From positions 532,331 through 596,330 of the forward strand of contig NZ_LMUF01000007.1 of the NCBI RefSeq assembly GCF_009766085.1: a DNA stretch of 64,000 nt, read 5' to 3'. The DNA is from Burkholderia sp. S171. GTDB lineage: Bacteria > Pseudomonadota > Gammaproteobacteria > Burkholderiales > Burkholderiaceae. Positions within the stretch are counted from its first letter, which is position 1. Every line of letters begins with the position of its first letter. Below the pieces are notes generated by a model. It made no database searches and was not told where the DNA came from. It saw only the letters and a list, made by a program, of their open reading frames with translations. This document shows positions 26,034 to 35,351 of this stretch, piece after piece. The position numbers were made by a program, and so were the translations under genes.

Positions 26034-27223
26034 GCGCTTCTCCAGCTCGGTACGAGTCGACCGGCTTCGTCGAAACGGTATCGGCCTTCTATAAATCCGG
26101 CGCCGAACAAGCCCAGCACCCGGTCGTAATAAACCGGTTCACGGTTAGGATTTGCGGGCGCGGCGCCCGAAGAGGTTGCCACGGGCGCGTCGAGCACCGC
26201 GAGACGCGTGCGGGCAAGACCCAGGCCGCGATCGTCGCCGAGTGCCTTGAAATACGGTGCGAGCGCGGCCCAGTAGCTTAGCGGACCTTCGCCGCTCGTC
26301 ACTCCAGTCGCCACATTCACGCGTTCCGGCGGATACCCGTTTTGCGCGACGGCCTGGCGCATGCCGCCGAGCGCCGCGAGCCACGGTTTGCCAAGCGGAT
26401 CGGCGCTGAATGTCAGCCCGGCCCACAAATACACGCGAATGGCGTCGTAGCTGCCGGTGTCGGCGGTTTGCGGATCGACAACGAACTGCCCCGACTTGTA
26501 CGCGGCCCAGTCAGGAGAAAAGCCATGCGGCGCGGTCGTGGTCACGAGCTTGTAGCCGTTCTCGGCAAGCTGGTTCCACGGGCCGTCCGGCATCTCGCGA
26601 GCGAGGCCGCGCAACACCGGCAGCGGCGAATAGCTCGGGTTCAGGCGCGTTACGTCGCCGGTTTGGAAGCCTTGCGGACCGGGCAGCAGCACGGGTCCCA
26701 GGCCTGCCAGATGGGTCACTTCATGACGCACGATCTGCGTGGCCAGCGCCATGCCCAGTTGCGTGTAAGTTTTCTCGTTCCACAGACGGCCGGCTTGCAG
26801 CAGGTCGTAGGCAATCCACAGGTCGGAATCGGAGGCCGAATTGGGATCGAGCACGCCGAAAGAACCGTCCGGTTTCCTGCCCCATTGCCATGAAGGCAAC
26901 CGGACATTGCCCGGTTCGAACTGGTTCGCGGCGAGGTTCGTGCGGGTCCAGGCGAGCAGCCGGTCGAAGGTCGCGCGGTCGTTCGCGACCAGCGCGAAGA
27001 ACATGGCGTACGACTGGCCTTCGGAGGTTGTCTGCTGCGTCGGCGTGGAGTAGTCGATCACGCGGCCGTCGGCCTGCACGAAACGCGCTGTGAAGGTCCG
27101 GTAAGCGGTCCAGTCCGTACATTGCGCGGGTGAAGAAGCATATGTGCTGAACGTGGTTCCCATGCCGGTCAACGCCAGCGCCAGAATTGCAGCCTTCGAT
27201 CCACGCCTAAAACCAGCCTGCAT
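26027..27223 (-). CDS. bcsZ: Periplasmic endo-beta-1,4-glucanase of the cellulose operon (GH8)
   Basis: A 398-residue precursor with a signal peptide (cleavage near STYASS). The GH8 catalytic residues can be placed: Glu68 in SEGQSYAMFF, Asp134 in SDSDLWIAYDLL and Asp260 in GSYDAIRVYLWAG, matching Glu55, Asp116 and Asp243 of E. coli BcsZ. It trims nascent cellulose in the periplasm and is needed for normal fibre output. The ATG is one base after the bcsB stop, and its 3' end overlaps bcsC, so translation is probably coupled throughout. Length and motif order are normal for the family. Confidence 0.93.
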   Translation of the reverse strand: MQAGFRRGSKAAILALALTGMGTTFSTYASSPAQCTDWTAYRTFTARFVQADGRVIDYSTPTQQTTSEGQSYAMFFALVANDRATFDRLLAWTRTNLAANQFEPGNVRLPSWQWGRKPDGSFGVLDPNSASDSDLWIAYDLLQAGRLWNEKTYTQLGMALATQIVRHEVTHLAGLGPVLLPGPQGFQTGDVTRLNPSYSPLPVLRGLAREMPDGPWNQLAENGYKLVTTTAPHGFSPDWAAYKSGQFVVDPQTADTGSYDAIRVYLWAGLTFSADPLGKPWLAALGGMRQAVAQNGYPPERVNVATGVTSGEGPLSYWAALAPYFKALGDDRGLGLARTRLAVLDAPVATSSGAAPANPNREPVYYDRVLGLFGAGFIEGRYRFDEAGRLVPSWRSAC

Positions 27224-27224
27224 A

Positions 27225-29789
27225 TCAATCCCTCAAACGGCGCGCGGCAATGGCGCGCAGCGACCGGTAGAACAGTGCCGCGATGATGATGGCCGCGAGC
27301 AAGCTGCCAAACACCAGCAAGAGCGGGTGCGACGACAACGCCCAGCGCATGTATTCGAACGGCGACAGGCGGCCGACGTAATACGCCTGGCCATTCGATG
27401 TCACGGTCACGTCGCGTCCGTGGATCACGGCCATGGCGCCCTGGATCTCGGGCAGGATGTCGTTGTCGAGCAAGGCGGCGGACAGGTCGGCGTCGGACTG
27501 TCCGGCCGCGCTGATCAGCGCCACCGCGCTGCGATTGCTTTTCAAGGGCGATTCGAAGCCCGTGATGAGCGCGTCGCCGCTGGAGCTGACGAGCGTCAAG
27601 TCGGCGCGTGCCGGCAGACGCTCCACACCACGCGAGCCGTGCCACCAGTCGACCACCTTGAACGCCACGTCGGAGAGTTCGAAATTGCGCGACTCGCCGT
27701 CGCCCGAGAAGGGCATGTGCTTTGCCCAGCTTTGCAGCAGTGGCTGGCGGCCGGGCGAACCGAGGATCAGCAGGTCTTTATCGGCGAGACTGTCGACCTG
27801 ATCGGCCTGGGCGACGGTCACGCCGGTCACCGGATAACCCGTCGATGCCCCCATGCGCCCCATCTCCAGCAAGTACAGGCTGAAGTCCGCGGAGTTCGGA
27901 TCGTTCGGCATGATGACCGCCGTTTCCGACAGGTCAGCCATGCGCGTGAACGGGAAACCGCCGTTTGCAAAGGCCGCGAGGTCGGGCAGCGCCATGTAGT
28001 GCGGGAAACCCGACAGGTCGATGGTCGAGTTCGGATCGATGGAACCCACCACGTTGTCCAGCACGCGGCCCTGGCATTCGCCGGTCTTCGGGTAGTCGTA
28101 GTAGAAGTGCAGGCGCAACTGCGAGCGCGGCGTGAGCAGCAGCGGCGGCAAGTAGATCTCATGACGCGCGGCGGCCGTCTGGTCGGGCATCACCCGATTG
28201 AAATACCGGCCGAGATCGAAGGTCGACGTGGCCACCGCCGGGATCCGCAGCGACTGCACGAAACCGTCGTTCACGTTGATATTCAGCGTGGACCGGTCAA
28301 GCGTAGGCCGCACCGTGTAGCGATAACCCAAATCGATTGGCACGCCCTTCGTTTGCCACATGAAGAGATCGGGCGGCACGCGCATGTTCACGCGCACGGC
28401 ATCGGCGTTATAACCCGACACCGACAGGTCACGCGCTTCGGCCAGTTCGCCGAAACGCACCGGCCGGTCGGTCGGCAGCCAGTTCGGCGCGTCGTACGGT
28501 TTGCGCGGGGCGAAGTCGTTCAGTTGCGTGATCGTCGCGCTCGTGCCGGACAACGAGTTCTGGCCGATACCAAGCGCCTTCGCGGCGGTCTTCAGCTCGG
28601 TGTCGTTGCGGCCCATCACGAGCAGCAGGCGGCCACGCGAAGGCGATTCACGATCCATCACCGCGATGGTCGGCCCGTTTATATCGGGGATCTTCACGCC
28701 GGCCGGGTGCTGGTCGCTGGTGGCGAACACCACGGCGTTGCCGGACAGCGGCACGTTGTCGATCTGCGTCGGAAACACAGCGCCGCGATACCCCGCGAGC
28801 GAGCCGAACCACGACGCTACCGCGCCCGCTGCTTCCAGCGTGGCGGCGCTCGGTTTTTGCGCGAACACGAACGGCAGTTCGAGACGGCGAACGTCGCGGC
28901 GATCAAAGAAAGGCGCGGGCAGCGAGGCCAGGTCAACCTTGCTTTCAAGCGATGCATACGTGAGGTCGAGCGAACTCGCGTTGCTGACCGTTGCCCACAG
29001 CGTGGAGTTCGACGGGTCCTCGCATTGCTGCGTGTAGTGGCCGATCAACTGCACGTTCAGGTGATTGAATTCCGTGATGAAGCGCGGGTCGATCGACACG
29101 TCGCGTGCAACCAGGATGCCGGCCTGCTCGCGCGGCACGGGCAGCGTGGCGGCGACTTCGCCGTTGACCAGCACCTTGAGTTGCGAGATCGACGGCAGCA
29201 GCGAAGGCGAATAGCTGTAGATCAGGTGCAGCACCGCGCCGGTCACGACTTCGTCGCTGCGAACCGAGAACGGCACGCCGTTCTGGCCGTCCGTGCCACG
29301 CAGTTGCAGCGGATCGAGCGCGCCCAGGTCGGAGAACGTAAGCGTCTGGCGGCGGCCGCCGGGTACCAGCGTGCCGGGCTCGGCCGTGGTCGGCGTTTTG
29401 GGGGCGAGCGTGCGCACGGCCGGTACAGCCGATCCCCCCAATGCGCCCGAGGCCGCTTGTGCGAACGCCGGCACGGGCACGGCGAGCGACGGCTGATCGA
29501 TGGTCGCCCGGTTGAACGGCAGTGCAGGGCCGGGTGGCGGCACGGCGCCCACGCCGGTAGCGGTTGCGCTCATGGTCCCGCTCGCCGTCGTGCTGGCCGG
29601 GGCGCTAGCGGCCGCGGCGCTTGCCAGCGACGCCAGCGGCACGGCCAGTGCCGTTTGCAACGCAAGCCAGCAAGCGAGGCTGCGCATCAGGGCGCGGGGA
29701 ATGGGGCGGGAGCTGAACGGAGTAAAAACCGTTGTGTCCGGTTCGCCATGTTCATTACCCGGGCTCAGCATCGAAATTCCCTTACCCAT
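27225..29789 (-). CDS. bcsB: Cellulose synthase subunit B, periplasmic with C-terminal membrane anchor
   Basis: An 854-residue protein translated from the ATG one base after the bcsA stop; a second ATG at 29771 has a better ribosome site (AAGGGA) and may be the real start. After a signal segment (ACWLALQTALAVPLASLASA) come the alternating carbohydrate-binding and flavodoxin-like domains of BcsB. The first begins QTLTFSDLGALDPLQLRG; later landmarks are GHYTQQCEDPSNSTLWA and RLHFYYDYPKTGECQGR. The tail helix LLLVFGSLLAAIIIAALFY anchors it in the inner membrane beside BcsA. BcsB guides the polymer into the periplasm and is essential for BcsA activity. Confidence 0.93.
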   Translation of the reverse strand: MGKGISMLSPGNEHGEPDTTVFTPFSSRPIPRALMRSLACWLALQTALAVPLASLASAAAASAPASTTASGTMSATATGVGAVPPPGPALPFNRATIDQPSLAVPVPAFAQAASGALGGSAVPAVRTLAPKTPTTAEPGTLVPGGRRQTLTFSDLGALDPLQLRGTDGQNGVPFSVRSDEVVTGAVLHLIYSYSPSLLPSISQLKVLVNGEVAATLPVPREQAGILVARDVSIDPRFITEFNHLNVQLIGHYTQQCEDPSNSTLWATVSNASSLDLTYASLESKVDLASLPAPFFDRRDVRRLELPFVFAQKPSAATLEAAGAVASWFGSLAGYRGAVFPTQIDNVPLSGNAVVFATSDQHPAGVKIPDINGPTIAVMDRESPSRGRLLLVMGRNDTELKTAAKALGIGQNSLSGTSATITQLNDFAPRKPYDAPNWLPTDRPVRFGELAEARDLSVSGYNADAVRVNMRVPPDLFMWQTKGVPIDLGYRYTVRPTLDRSTLNINVNDGFVQSLRIPAVATSTFDLGRYFNRVMPDQTAAARHEIYLPPLLLTPRSQLRLHFYYDYPKTGECQGRVLDNVVGSIDPNSTIDLSGFPHYMALPDLAAFANGGFPFTRMADLSETAVIMPNDPNSADFSLYLLEMGRMGASTGYPVTGVTVAQADQVDSLADKDLLILGSPGRQPLLQSWAKHMPFSGDGESRNFELSDVAFKVVDWWHGSRGVERLPARADLTLVSSSGDALITGFESPLKSNRSAVALISAAGQSDADLSAALLDNDILPEIQGAMAVIHGRDVTVTSNGQAYYVGRLSPFEYMRWALSSHPLLLVFGSLLAAIIIAALFYRSLRAIAARRLRD

Positions 29790-29790
29790 G

Positions 29791-32001
29791 TCAGTCTTTG
29801 GTCTTCAGTTTTTTAACGTCGGGAGAACGGGTCGTCAGCCAGTTCCGCGCGTCGGTGAAAAGATGTTCGAACAATGCGCCGATACCGCCCATGCCCACCA
29901 CCAGGACATGCCGCAAGCCGCGTAACGGCGCGTCCGGGATGCGTCCTTCGGACCAGTTGGTCCAGGCGTCAGCGCGGGCGAAAGTGGTCTTGACGAACTC
30001 GAATTCCTGCTCACGCGTGAGCGCCGAAAAGCGCAGCCCGACGCGTCCGACAGCGGTAAAACCGACGGTCGCGGGAAACGCATATTCTTCGTCGCCGCGA
30101 AATAGCGATACGGTGACTTTCTCGTGCAGCGGCACTTCCAGATTGCCCGGCAACTTCACGCCCACGCCGCCTTCCGAGTAGTCCATGGTTTCGCAGGCGA
30201 GGGTGCGGCCGGTCGAAAACTTGAGCATCACGGGCATCTTCATTTCTACCCGATGCGTCGTGCGCACTTGCCGGCGCTCGCTTGCAGCGGCCACGCTCGC
30301 GCCGAGGATCAGCATGTTGTAGGTGGTCCACGCCAGGTTCAGCAAGACCGTGTTCACTTCGCTCTTCACGTCCCAGTGCAGGTAGATGTTCACCAGTCCG
30401 GCAATAAACCCGAGCAGGTTCAGCACCAGCAGGATCAGGTATGGGCGCGAGATGGCGTAATCGAAATAATCCTCGGATATCTGGCCGCCCTTTGCCGTCA
30501 CGTTGAACTTGCCGAGCTTCGGGTTGATCAGCGCGAGCAGGGTAGGCGCGGTGATGTACGACGCCAGCACGGACTCATACACTTCAGCCCAGAACGAGTG
30601 CCGAAACGCGCGCTGCATCCGCGAGTTCGTGATGCTCGCGTGCATCATGTGCGGCAACGCGAAGATGGCGATCGTGCCGGCCGCCGCATGGATCACGTGC
30701 GCGCCAAAAAACAGGTACGACAGCGGCGCGGTCAGGAACACGAGGCGCGGGATGCCGTAGAAGAAGTGCATCATCCCGTTCAGGTAACAGAGCCGCTGAC
30801 CGAGCTTGAGGCCCTTGCCCGTGAGCGGGTTATCGATCCGGAAAATCTGCGTCATGCCGCGCGCCCATCGAATTCGCTGGCCGATGTGGCCGGACAAACT
30901 CTCGGTCGCGAGACCGGCTGCCTGCGGGATCGCGAGATACGCGGTGGTGTAGCCGAGCCGATGCAGCTTGAGCGCCGTATGCGCATCTTCCGTCACCGTC
31001 TCGACCGCGATGCCGCCGATCTCTTCCACCATCGTTCGGCGCAGCAGCGCGCACGAACCGCAGAAGAAGGTCGCGTTCCAGAGGTCGTTGCCGTCCTGTA
31101 CCAGCCCGTAAAACAGCTCGCCTTCGTTGGGCACCTTGCGGAACGTGCCCAGGTTGCGTTCGAACGGATCCGGCGAAAAGAAGTGGTGCGGCGTTTGCAG
31201 CATCGACAGCTTCTTGTCGCGCAGGAACCAGCCAAGGCCGATCTGCAGGAACGAGCGCGTGGGAATGTGATCGCAATCGAAAATGGCGAGAAATTCGCCC
31301 TTCGTGATTTTCAGCGCTTCGTTGATATTGCCGGCCTTCGCATGCCGGTTGTGCGTACGGATGGTCCAGGTAACGCCGACCTCTTCGCAGAACGCCTTGA
31401 ACTCGGGACGGCGGCCGTCATCGAGAACATGAATGGAGATCTTGTCCGCCGGATAGTCGATCGCAAGCGCCGCATAAATAGTCGGCTTCACCACGCCGAG
31501 CGGCTCGTTATACGTGGGAATAAAGATGTCGACAGTCGGCCATTCATCACGGTTTGCCGGCAACGGCATCGGCTTTCTCTGCAGCGGCCACGCGGTCTGG
31601 AAATAGCCGAGCATCAGCACAATGGCCGAATAGACTTCGGCGGCGACCAGCAGCAAACCCCAGGCGGCATCGAGCGGACGTTCCCAATAGGTCGTCTCGG
31701 TCAGCCGCCAGTACATGTAGCGGCCCGTGACCGCCACGGACAGCATGATCATGACCAGCGTGGCGTACTGGCCGCGCAGGCGCCGGAACGCAAGGGCCAT
31801 GGCAAAACAGCAGCACGCGAACACCAGTTGCTGCGTGGTCTCGAGCGGTACCGTCCAGACGAAATACATCGCCGCGAGGGCAAACAGCGTGAGGATCGTC
31901 GTAAAGATCCGGCTGCCCCAGATCTTTGAATCGACAAAACGTTCCAGCCGCGACGCGACCTGGTCGGCCTCGGACAATGTTCGTGCGCGTGGCTTGCTCA
32001 T
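29791..32001 (-). CDS. bcsA: Cellulose synthase catalytic subunit, c-di-GMP activated
   Basis: From the ATG at 32001, which overlaps the bcsQ stop as ATGA, this is a 736-residue inner-membrane glycosyltransferase (GT2). All motifs are intact: DDG at 194-196, DCD at 242-244 with the acceptor-site FFCGS at 312-316, the catalytic TED at 337-339 and QRIRW at 375-379. About eight membrane helices surround the catalytic domain. The C-terminal PilZ domain keeps Arg580-xxx-Arg584 and D607YSEGG, so activation by cyclic di-GMP is expected. It polymerises UDP-glucose into beta-1,4-glucan and passes it to BcsB. No diguanylate cyclase gene is in the window. Confidence 0.96.
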   Translation of the reverse strand: MSKPRARTLSEADQVASRLERFVDSKIWGSRIFTTILTLFALAAMYFVWTVPLETTQQLVFACCCFAMALAFRRLRGQYATLVMIMLSVAVTGRYMYWRLTETTYWERPLDAAWGLLLVAAEVYSAIVLMLGYFQTAWPLQRKPMPLPANRDEWPTVDIFIPTYNEPLGVVKPTIYAALAIDYPADKISIHVLDDGRRPEFKAFCEEVGVTWTIRTHNRHAKAGNINEALKITKGEFLAIFDCDHIPTRSFLQIGLGWFLRDKKLSMLQTPHHFFSPDPFERNLGTFRKVPNEGELFYGLVQDGNDLWNATFFCGSCALLRRTMVEEIGGIAVETVTEDAHTALKLHRLGYTTAYLAIPQAAGLATESLSGHIGQRIRWARGMTQIFRIDNPLTGKGLKLGQRLCYLNGMMHFFYGIPRLVFLTAPLSYLFFGAHVIHAAAGTIAIFALPHMMHASITNSRMQRAFRHSFWAEVYESVLASYITAPTLLALINPKLGKFNVTAKGGQISEDYFDYAISRPYLILLVLNLLGFIAGLVNIYLHWDVKSEVNTVLLNLAWTTYNMLILGASVAAASERRQVRTTHRVEMKMPVMLKFSTGRTLACETMDYSEGGVGVKLPGNLEVPLHEKVTVSLFRGDEEYAFPATVGFTAVGRVGLRFSALTREQEFEFVKTTFARADAWTNWSEGRIPDAPLRGLRHVLVVGMGGIGALFEHLFTDARNWLTTRSPDVKKLKTKD

Positions 32002-32786
32002 GCGACGCTCCTCGGCGAGAGCTGCTTGGCGTCGACCGCGTTGGTGAGCCATTCGCCACACGTACGCAGATCGGCGGCGGCCTGGCTCAACGGGTCGTAA
32101 TGGATCAGCGTGGTGTCGCAGGCGAGCGACTCGCTCACGCCTTCGTCAAGATGGATAACGCCCGGGAACATTTTGTCGCCGAGCAGGTTGCGCAATACCT
32201 TGAGCACGTCTTTCGTCAGTTGCCGCGACTGGTCTACCTGGTTCACCACGTAACCCGTACCGACAAAGTTCGCCCGCGGCGTGGCATAGGCTTCGATCAT
32301 GCGTTCCATCTGCGGGATGGCGGCGTACGAAGCGGCGTCGGCCAGCACGACATTCAACGCGAAATTCGACGCGCACAGCGCCGTGCGCGTATAGACCGAC
32401 GAACCCGGCGGGGTATCGACTATGACGATGTCCGCGGCATCGAGTCCCAGCCTTTCAAGCGATTGCGCGAGCCACTGCGGGTCGCGGTCGATATGCGCTT
32501 CGAAGCGGCGGCGATCGTCTTCCACCACCGCGCCGTAGGGCAGGACCGTCACGCCGTCGACACCGTCGAACATCACGGTTTGCCATGGATCACCGGCGAG
32601 GGTGGCACGCGACAATCCGTCGATGCTGTCGAGCGGAATGCCGAAATGCAGGCGCAGCGCGTTTTGTGGATCGAGGTCGAGCGCGATCACGCGGCGCCCG
32701 CGTGCAGCGAGGACCGAGGCCAGATTCGCCGCGAGCGTGGTTTTTCCGACACCGCCTTTGGCAGAGACGACGGTGATGACTTTCAT
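31998..32786 (-). CDS. bcsQ: Cellulose biosynthesis ParA/MinD-like ATPase BcsQ
   Basis: The start at 32786 overlaps the bcsP stop as ATGA; an upstream GTG at 32813 has no ribosome site. The 262-residue protein is a deviant-Walker ATPase: KGGVGKTT at 11-17 with the signature Lys10, ALDLDPQNALRLHFG as the switch region, and VIVDTPPG as Walker B. BcsQ (YhjQ) places the cellulose machinery at the cell pole and is needed for synthesis in several bacteria. It lies between bcsP and bcsA with overlapping ends on both sides, so its expression is tied to the synthase. Confidence 0.92.
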   Translation of the reverse strand: MKVITVVSAKGGVGKTTLAANLASVLAARGRRVIALDLDPQNALRLHFGIPLDSIDGLSRATLAGDPWQTVMFDGVDGVTVLPYGAVVEDDRRRFEAHIDRDPQWLAQSLERLGLDAADIVIVDTPPGSSVYTRTALCASNFALNVVLADAASYAAIPQMERMIEAYATPRANFVGTGYVVNQVDQSRQLTKDVLKVLRNLLGDKMFPGVIHLDEGVSESLACDTTLIHYDPLSQAAADLRTCGEWLTNAVDAKQLSPRSVA

Positions 32787-33685
32787 GAGGACGAATTTCG
32801 GTTGGCGAGCCACGAACTAGCGCCCGGGTTGACGGGTGTCTGCGCCGATGCCGACGTAGACGCGACAGGTCCGCGCAGACGCTGGAACATCGACTCCAGC
32901 GAATCCGGCTGTGCGCTGGCTTGGGGTGCAGGCTGAGCTTGCCCTTGTGGACGGAACAGCTTGCCGAGGATCGACTGGTTCTTTGGTTCGGCTGCTTGTG
33001 CCGATGCCGGCAACGGCGCGGCTTCGGCTGCCTGCACGCGTGGCAACGATTTTGCAACGCTGTTCGAACGTTGCAGCGCCGCGGCGAACCCGGTCGGTTG
33101 CGCGGGCGTGCTCGCAGGCGTGGCGAGCGGCTGCGTGCGCGGTTGTGGCTGTGATTGTTGAGCCTGCGGCAGGTGCTGCTCTTGTTGCGTGTGGAACGGC
33201 CGAAACAATGGTTGCGGCAGTCGTGCTTGCTGCGGCTGTTGCACGGCGGGAATGGCGACTGGCGGAGCGGCCTCGGTTTCCACGGCGTTCGACGTTTCTT
33301 CAACCGCATCGATCAGCGCCGAGAAGCGCGCTGCGCCCACCGGCGCCGCCGGCAATGTCACGTTGGCGACCGGCGGAACCGTCTTCCGATGCGCACGTGC
33401 AAAGAGCGGCGGTTTGCCGCGATTGACCGGCGCTGCGCCTTCCGGCTGAGTCAGGCTGTTTGGCACGTTGCGATGTTCGCCGGAGCGATCTTGCGTCTGG
33501 GACAGGTGAGCATCGCGGCGAGGCGCGATGCTCGGGATCGACGGCTGCGAGAAGTCAAGGGTCGCGAGCAACGGCCAGCGCGTGCGGGCGTGGATAGCCT
33601 CGTTTTCGCGGCCGATCTCCTGGTAGTTGCTGGCATCGCCGCCAAATTTATCGAACAGCTTCTCAATATCGCGCGAAGGGTTCAT
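32783..33685 (-). CDS. bcsP: Cellulose biosynthesis protein BcsP, with BcsR-like N-terminal motif
   Basis: I placed the start at 33685, where GAGGA lies eight bases upstream; an in-frame extension to 33811 looks non-coding. The first ~45 residues (DIEKLFDKFGG to RWPLLATLD) resemble BcsR of enterobacteria, including its hallmark RWPLL. The remaining ~250 residues are disordered: Pro/Gln/Ala-rich with islands such as TGFAAALQRS, SILGKLFRPQ and SLESMFQRLRG. BcsR binds BcsQ, and bcsP precedes bcsQ here, so BcsP probably plays the BcsR role. The protein is poorly characterised. The 3' end overlaps bcsQ by four bases. Confidence 0.8.
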   Translation of the reverse strand: MNPSRDIEKLFDKFGGDASNYQEIGRENEAIHARTRWPLLATLDFSQPSIPSIAPRRDAHLSQTQDRSGEHRNVPNSLTQPEGAAPVNRGKPPLFARAHRKTVPPVANVTLPAAPVGAARFSALIDAVEETSNAVETEAAPPVAIPAVQQPQQARLPQPLFRPFHTQQEQHLPQAQQSQPQPRTQPLATPASTPAQPTGFAAALQRSNSVAKSLPRVQAAEAAPLPASAQAAEPKNQSILGKLFRPQGQAQPAPQASAQPDSLESMFQRLRGPVASTSASAQTPVNPGASSWLANRNSSS

Positions 33686-33888
33686 GTGCTGCGTCCTCGT
33701 ACTCTCTCGGTTGTGCTGCGAGCCTTGCCTCGACGACCACTGGCCAGTGACGTCTCGCGCGCCTTTGGGCGCTGATGCTGGCAATGCCTGATTGACTACC
33801 TGGTTGACCACCTGATCCGGTGTCGGACCTGTGCTGCATTCTTGAAGCTTGCCCAGCGAAGCGAGCTTGGATGTGCCCTCAATGGCCT

Positions 33889-34344
33889 TCAGTTGCTATA
33901 ACGGCCCAATCGGAATTCGACTGCAGCACTTTCGTCGAATTCGCCAGCCTGGACCACCGACAAGCCTTGCGCGCCGAGTGCGCTTAACCACTCCTGATAC
34001 GCGCCTTCGAGAAACGCCGGGCTCCACGGCAATGCATTCGCGCCGAAGGCGAGCAGCGGCGGACAGCAATGAACGATGCGCAGATAATCCGGCTCGTCGC
34101 TCACCTCCACAAACCCCCAGTCGACGTCATTCCAGATCGCGTTCAACGCGGCGCCGAGTTCAGGCGTGGTGGCGCAGGGCGGCAGCGGGTGAGCGGCGGC
34201 AAAACGGCGACCTACCCGTTGCATTAACTGACGCAACTCGTCGCGGCCGATCTGGGTATCGAATTCTTCCGCCAAGGCGACCAGCACGCCGCGCCACTGC
34301 GAGGAAATTTGCCGGTCAAGCAGATAGTCGAGGGTCATGGCCAT
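33889..34344 (-). CDS. bcsD: Cellulose synthase subunit D
   Basis: A 151-residue protein matching BcsD in length and layout: LDYLLDRQISSQWRGVLVAL at the start, a middle DVDWGFVEVSDEPDYLRIVH, and WSPAFLEGAYQEWLSALGAQ near the end. BcsD of Komagataeibacter forms an octameric periplasmic or cytoplasmic ring through which glucan chains pass and which helps crystalline ribbon formation. It defines the type I bcs operon and is the first gene here, with its own upstream control region. A 203-base gap, with no clear terminator, separates it from bcsP. Confidence 0.85.
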   Translation of the reverse strand: MAMTLDYLLDRQISSQWRGVLVALAEEFDTQIGRDELRQLMQRVGRRFAAAHPLPPCATTPELGAALNAIWNDVDWGFVEVSDEPDYLRIVHCCPPLLAFGANALPWSPAFLEGAYQEWLSALGAQGLSVVQAGEFDESAAVEFRLGRYSN

Positions 34345-35351
34345 ATTGTTAGAAAGGAAAGCTTCCAGCTAAATGAATGCGAAAATAGCGTTACAGCGTA
34401 ACCAGTAGTATTTACACCATGCCGTCGTGTGAGGCCGGTAAAATAGTGATACGTCTTACCTGTAAGCCGGGAGTCTACTTGAAGGCGATTTGTTTTTGCC
34501 ACCTAACGCACATTAGCAAATAGTTCTGTGGTTAAAGCCGCAAACAGAGGGCAAAAAAATCGTTATGTCCACTTTATGTAGTACTCAGACAGTTAGCGCA
34601 AACGTTTAATCCCTCAAACTCTTTCGTCAGTTTAATCTTGCGCTACGCGCTTGTGTCGCGAAGTTGGCGGGAGTTGGGCCGTGGGGTCCAAATTGCGTGA
34701 ATCGCAGTCATCGATTCACCGAAGGGTCTTCGCTTACATGTGGGCGCATCGGGCTGAAACTGCGGGTTTTGGCATGCCTCTCAACGCTGATCGGAAAATG
34801 CTGCTGCTCTCGTGCAAAGGCAAATTCTGGCGGCTTGCGGCATTACGCGATTTTTTCAGCCGCGGTTCGCAGGGATACTCTGTGCATGTGAGCAAGTGGT
34901 TTATTTGACTCCGCACGCAACCAGTTAATGGCGCGAGGTCAGCTACCCGATTATCGAATGGATGAAAGAGAGGTGATTGGGCGCCCGGATAGGTTTGCGC
35001 CAGATCAATTGTTCTTCGTTTGACGATGCCAACCTTCGCGCCGGCCGTTGGCACGTTACCAGTGGGCACAAAATCGGATAGACGTTTTGCTTTTTGGCTC
35101 GACACCATTCGATCAGCAGGTACGAGCACGAGGGTTCGCGCAGAACGTCCGCGATCGTCAGGGTCGCTGATCGCCGACGTCCAGCTCAATAAAATCGACC
35201 ATGAAAGAAAATGGGGGCAACCGTAAAAGAGGCCGACGGTTTAGCTCTTTTTCAGCAGTGCTGCGCCGGACATCGGTGCATTGGGGGATTGAAAGCTTTC
35301 TCCGCAGTTGATACCTTGGAGGCCGGTTGAAACCTCAATCCAGGAGATGTC
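34345..35351. other. 1-kb intergenic control region of the cellulose operon
   Basis: No supported gene. 34365-34640 is clearly more AT-rich than its surroundings and lies directly upstream of bcsD, so it probably holds the operon promoter and could attract nucleoid proteins such as H-NS/MvaT analogues. Frames at 34651-34908 (plus) and 34734-35189 (minus) lack coding bias and ribosome sites. The right part leads to the YciI gene, with AGGAG before its ATG. Confidence 0.5.
34390..34466. promoter_or_regulatory. Pair of short TTAC/GTAA inverted repeats upstream of bcsD
   Basis: GTTACAGCGTAAC (34390-34402) and CTTACCTGTAAG (34455-34466) both contain TTAC and GTAA arms around two or three bases. 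They lie 46 and 111 bases before bcsD in the AT-rich leader. They may be binding sites of a cellulose regulator; no known consensus is matched. Confidence 0.3.

Noticed and set aside
27144..29816. 890-codon open frame on the plus strand
   Set aside because: It is antisense to bcsB over its full length, is Arg/His-rich with no domain, and reflects GC-rich codon structure of the real gene.
30124..31929. 601-codon open frame on the plus strand
   Set aside because: Antisense to bcsA, whose motifs are all intact; the composition is dominated by Arg, His and Gln.
34734..35189. Possible 151-codon gene on the minus strand
   Set aside because: No ribosome site, no coding bias, no recognisable domain, and it lies in an AT-variable control region.
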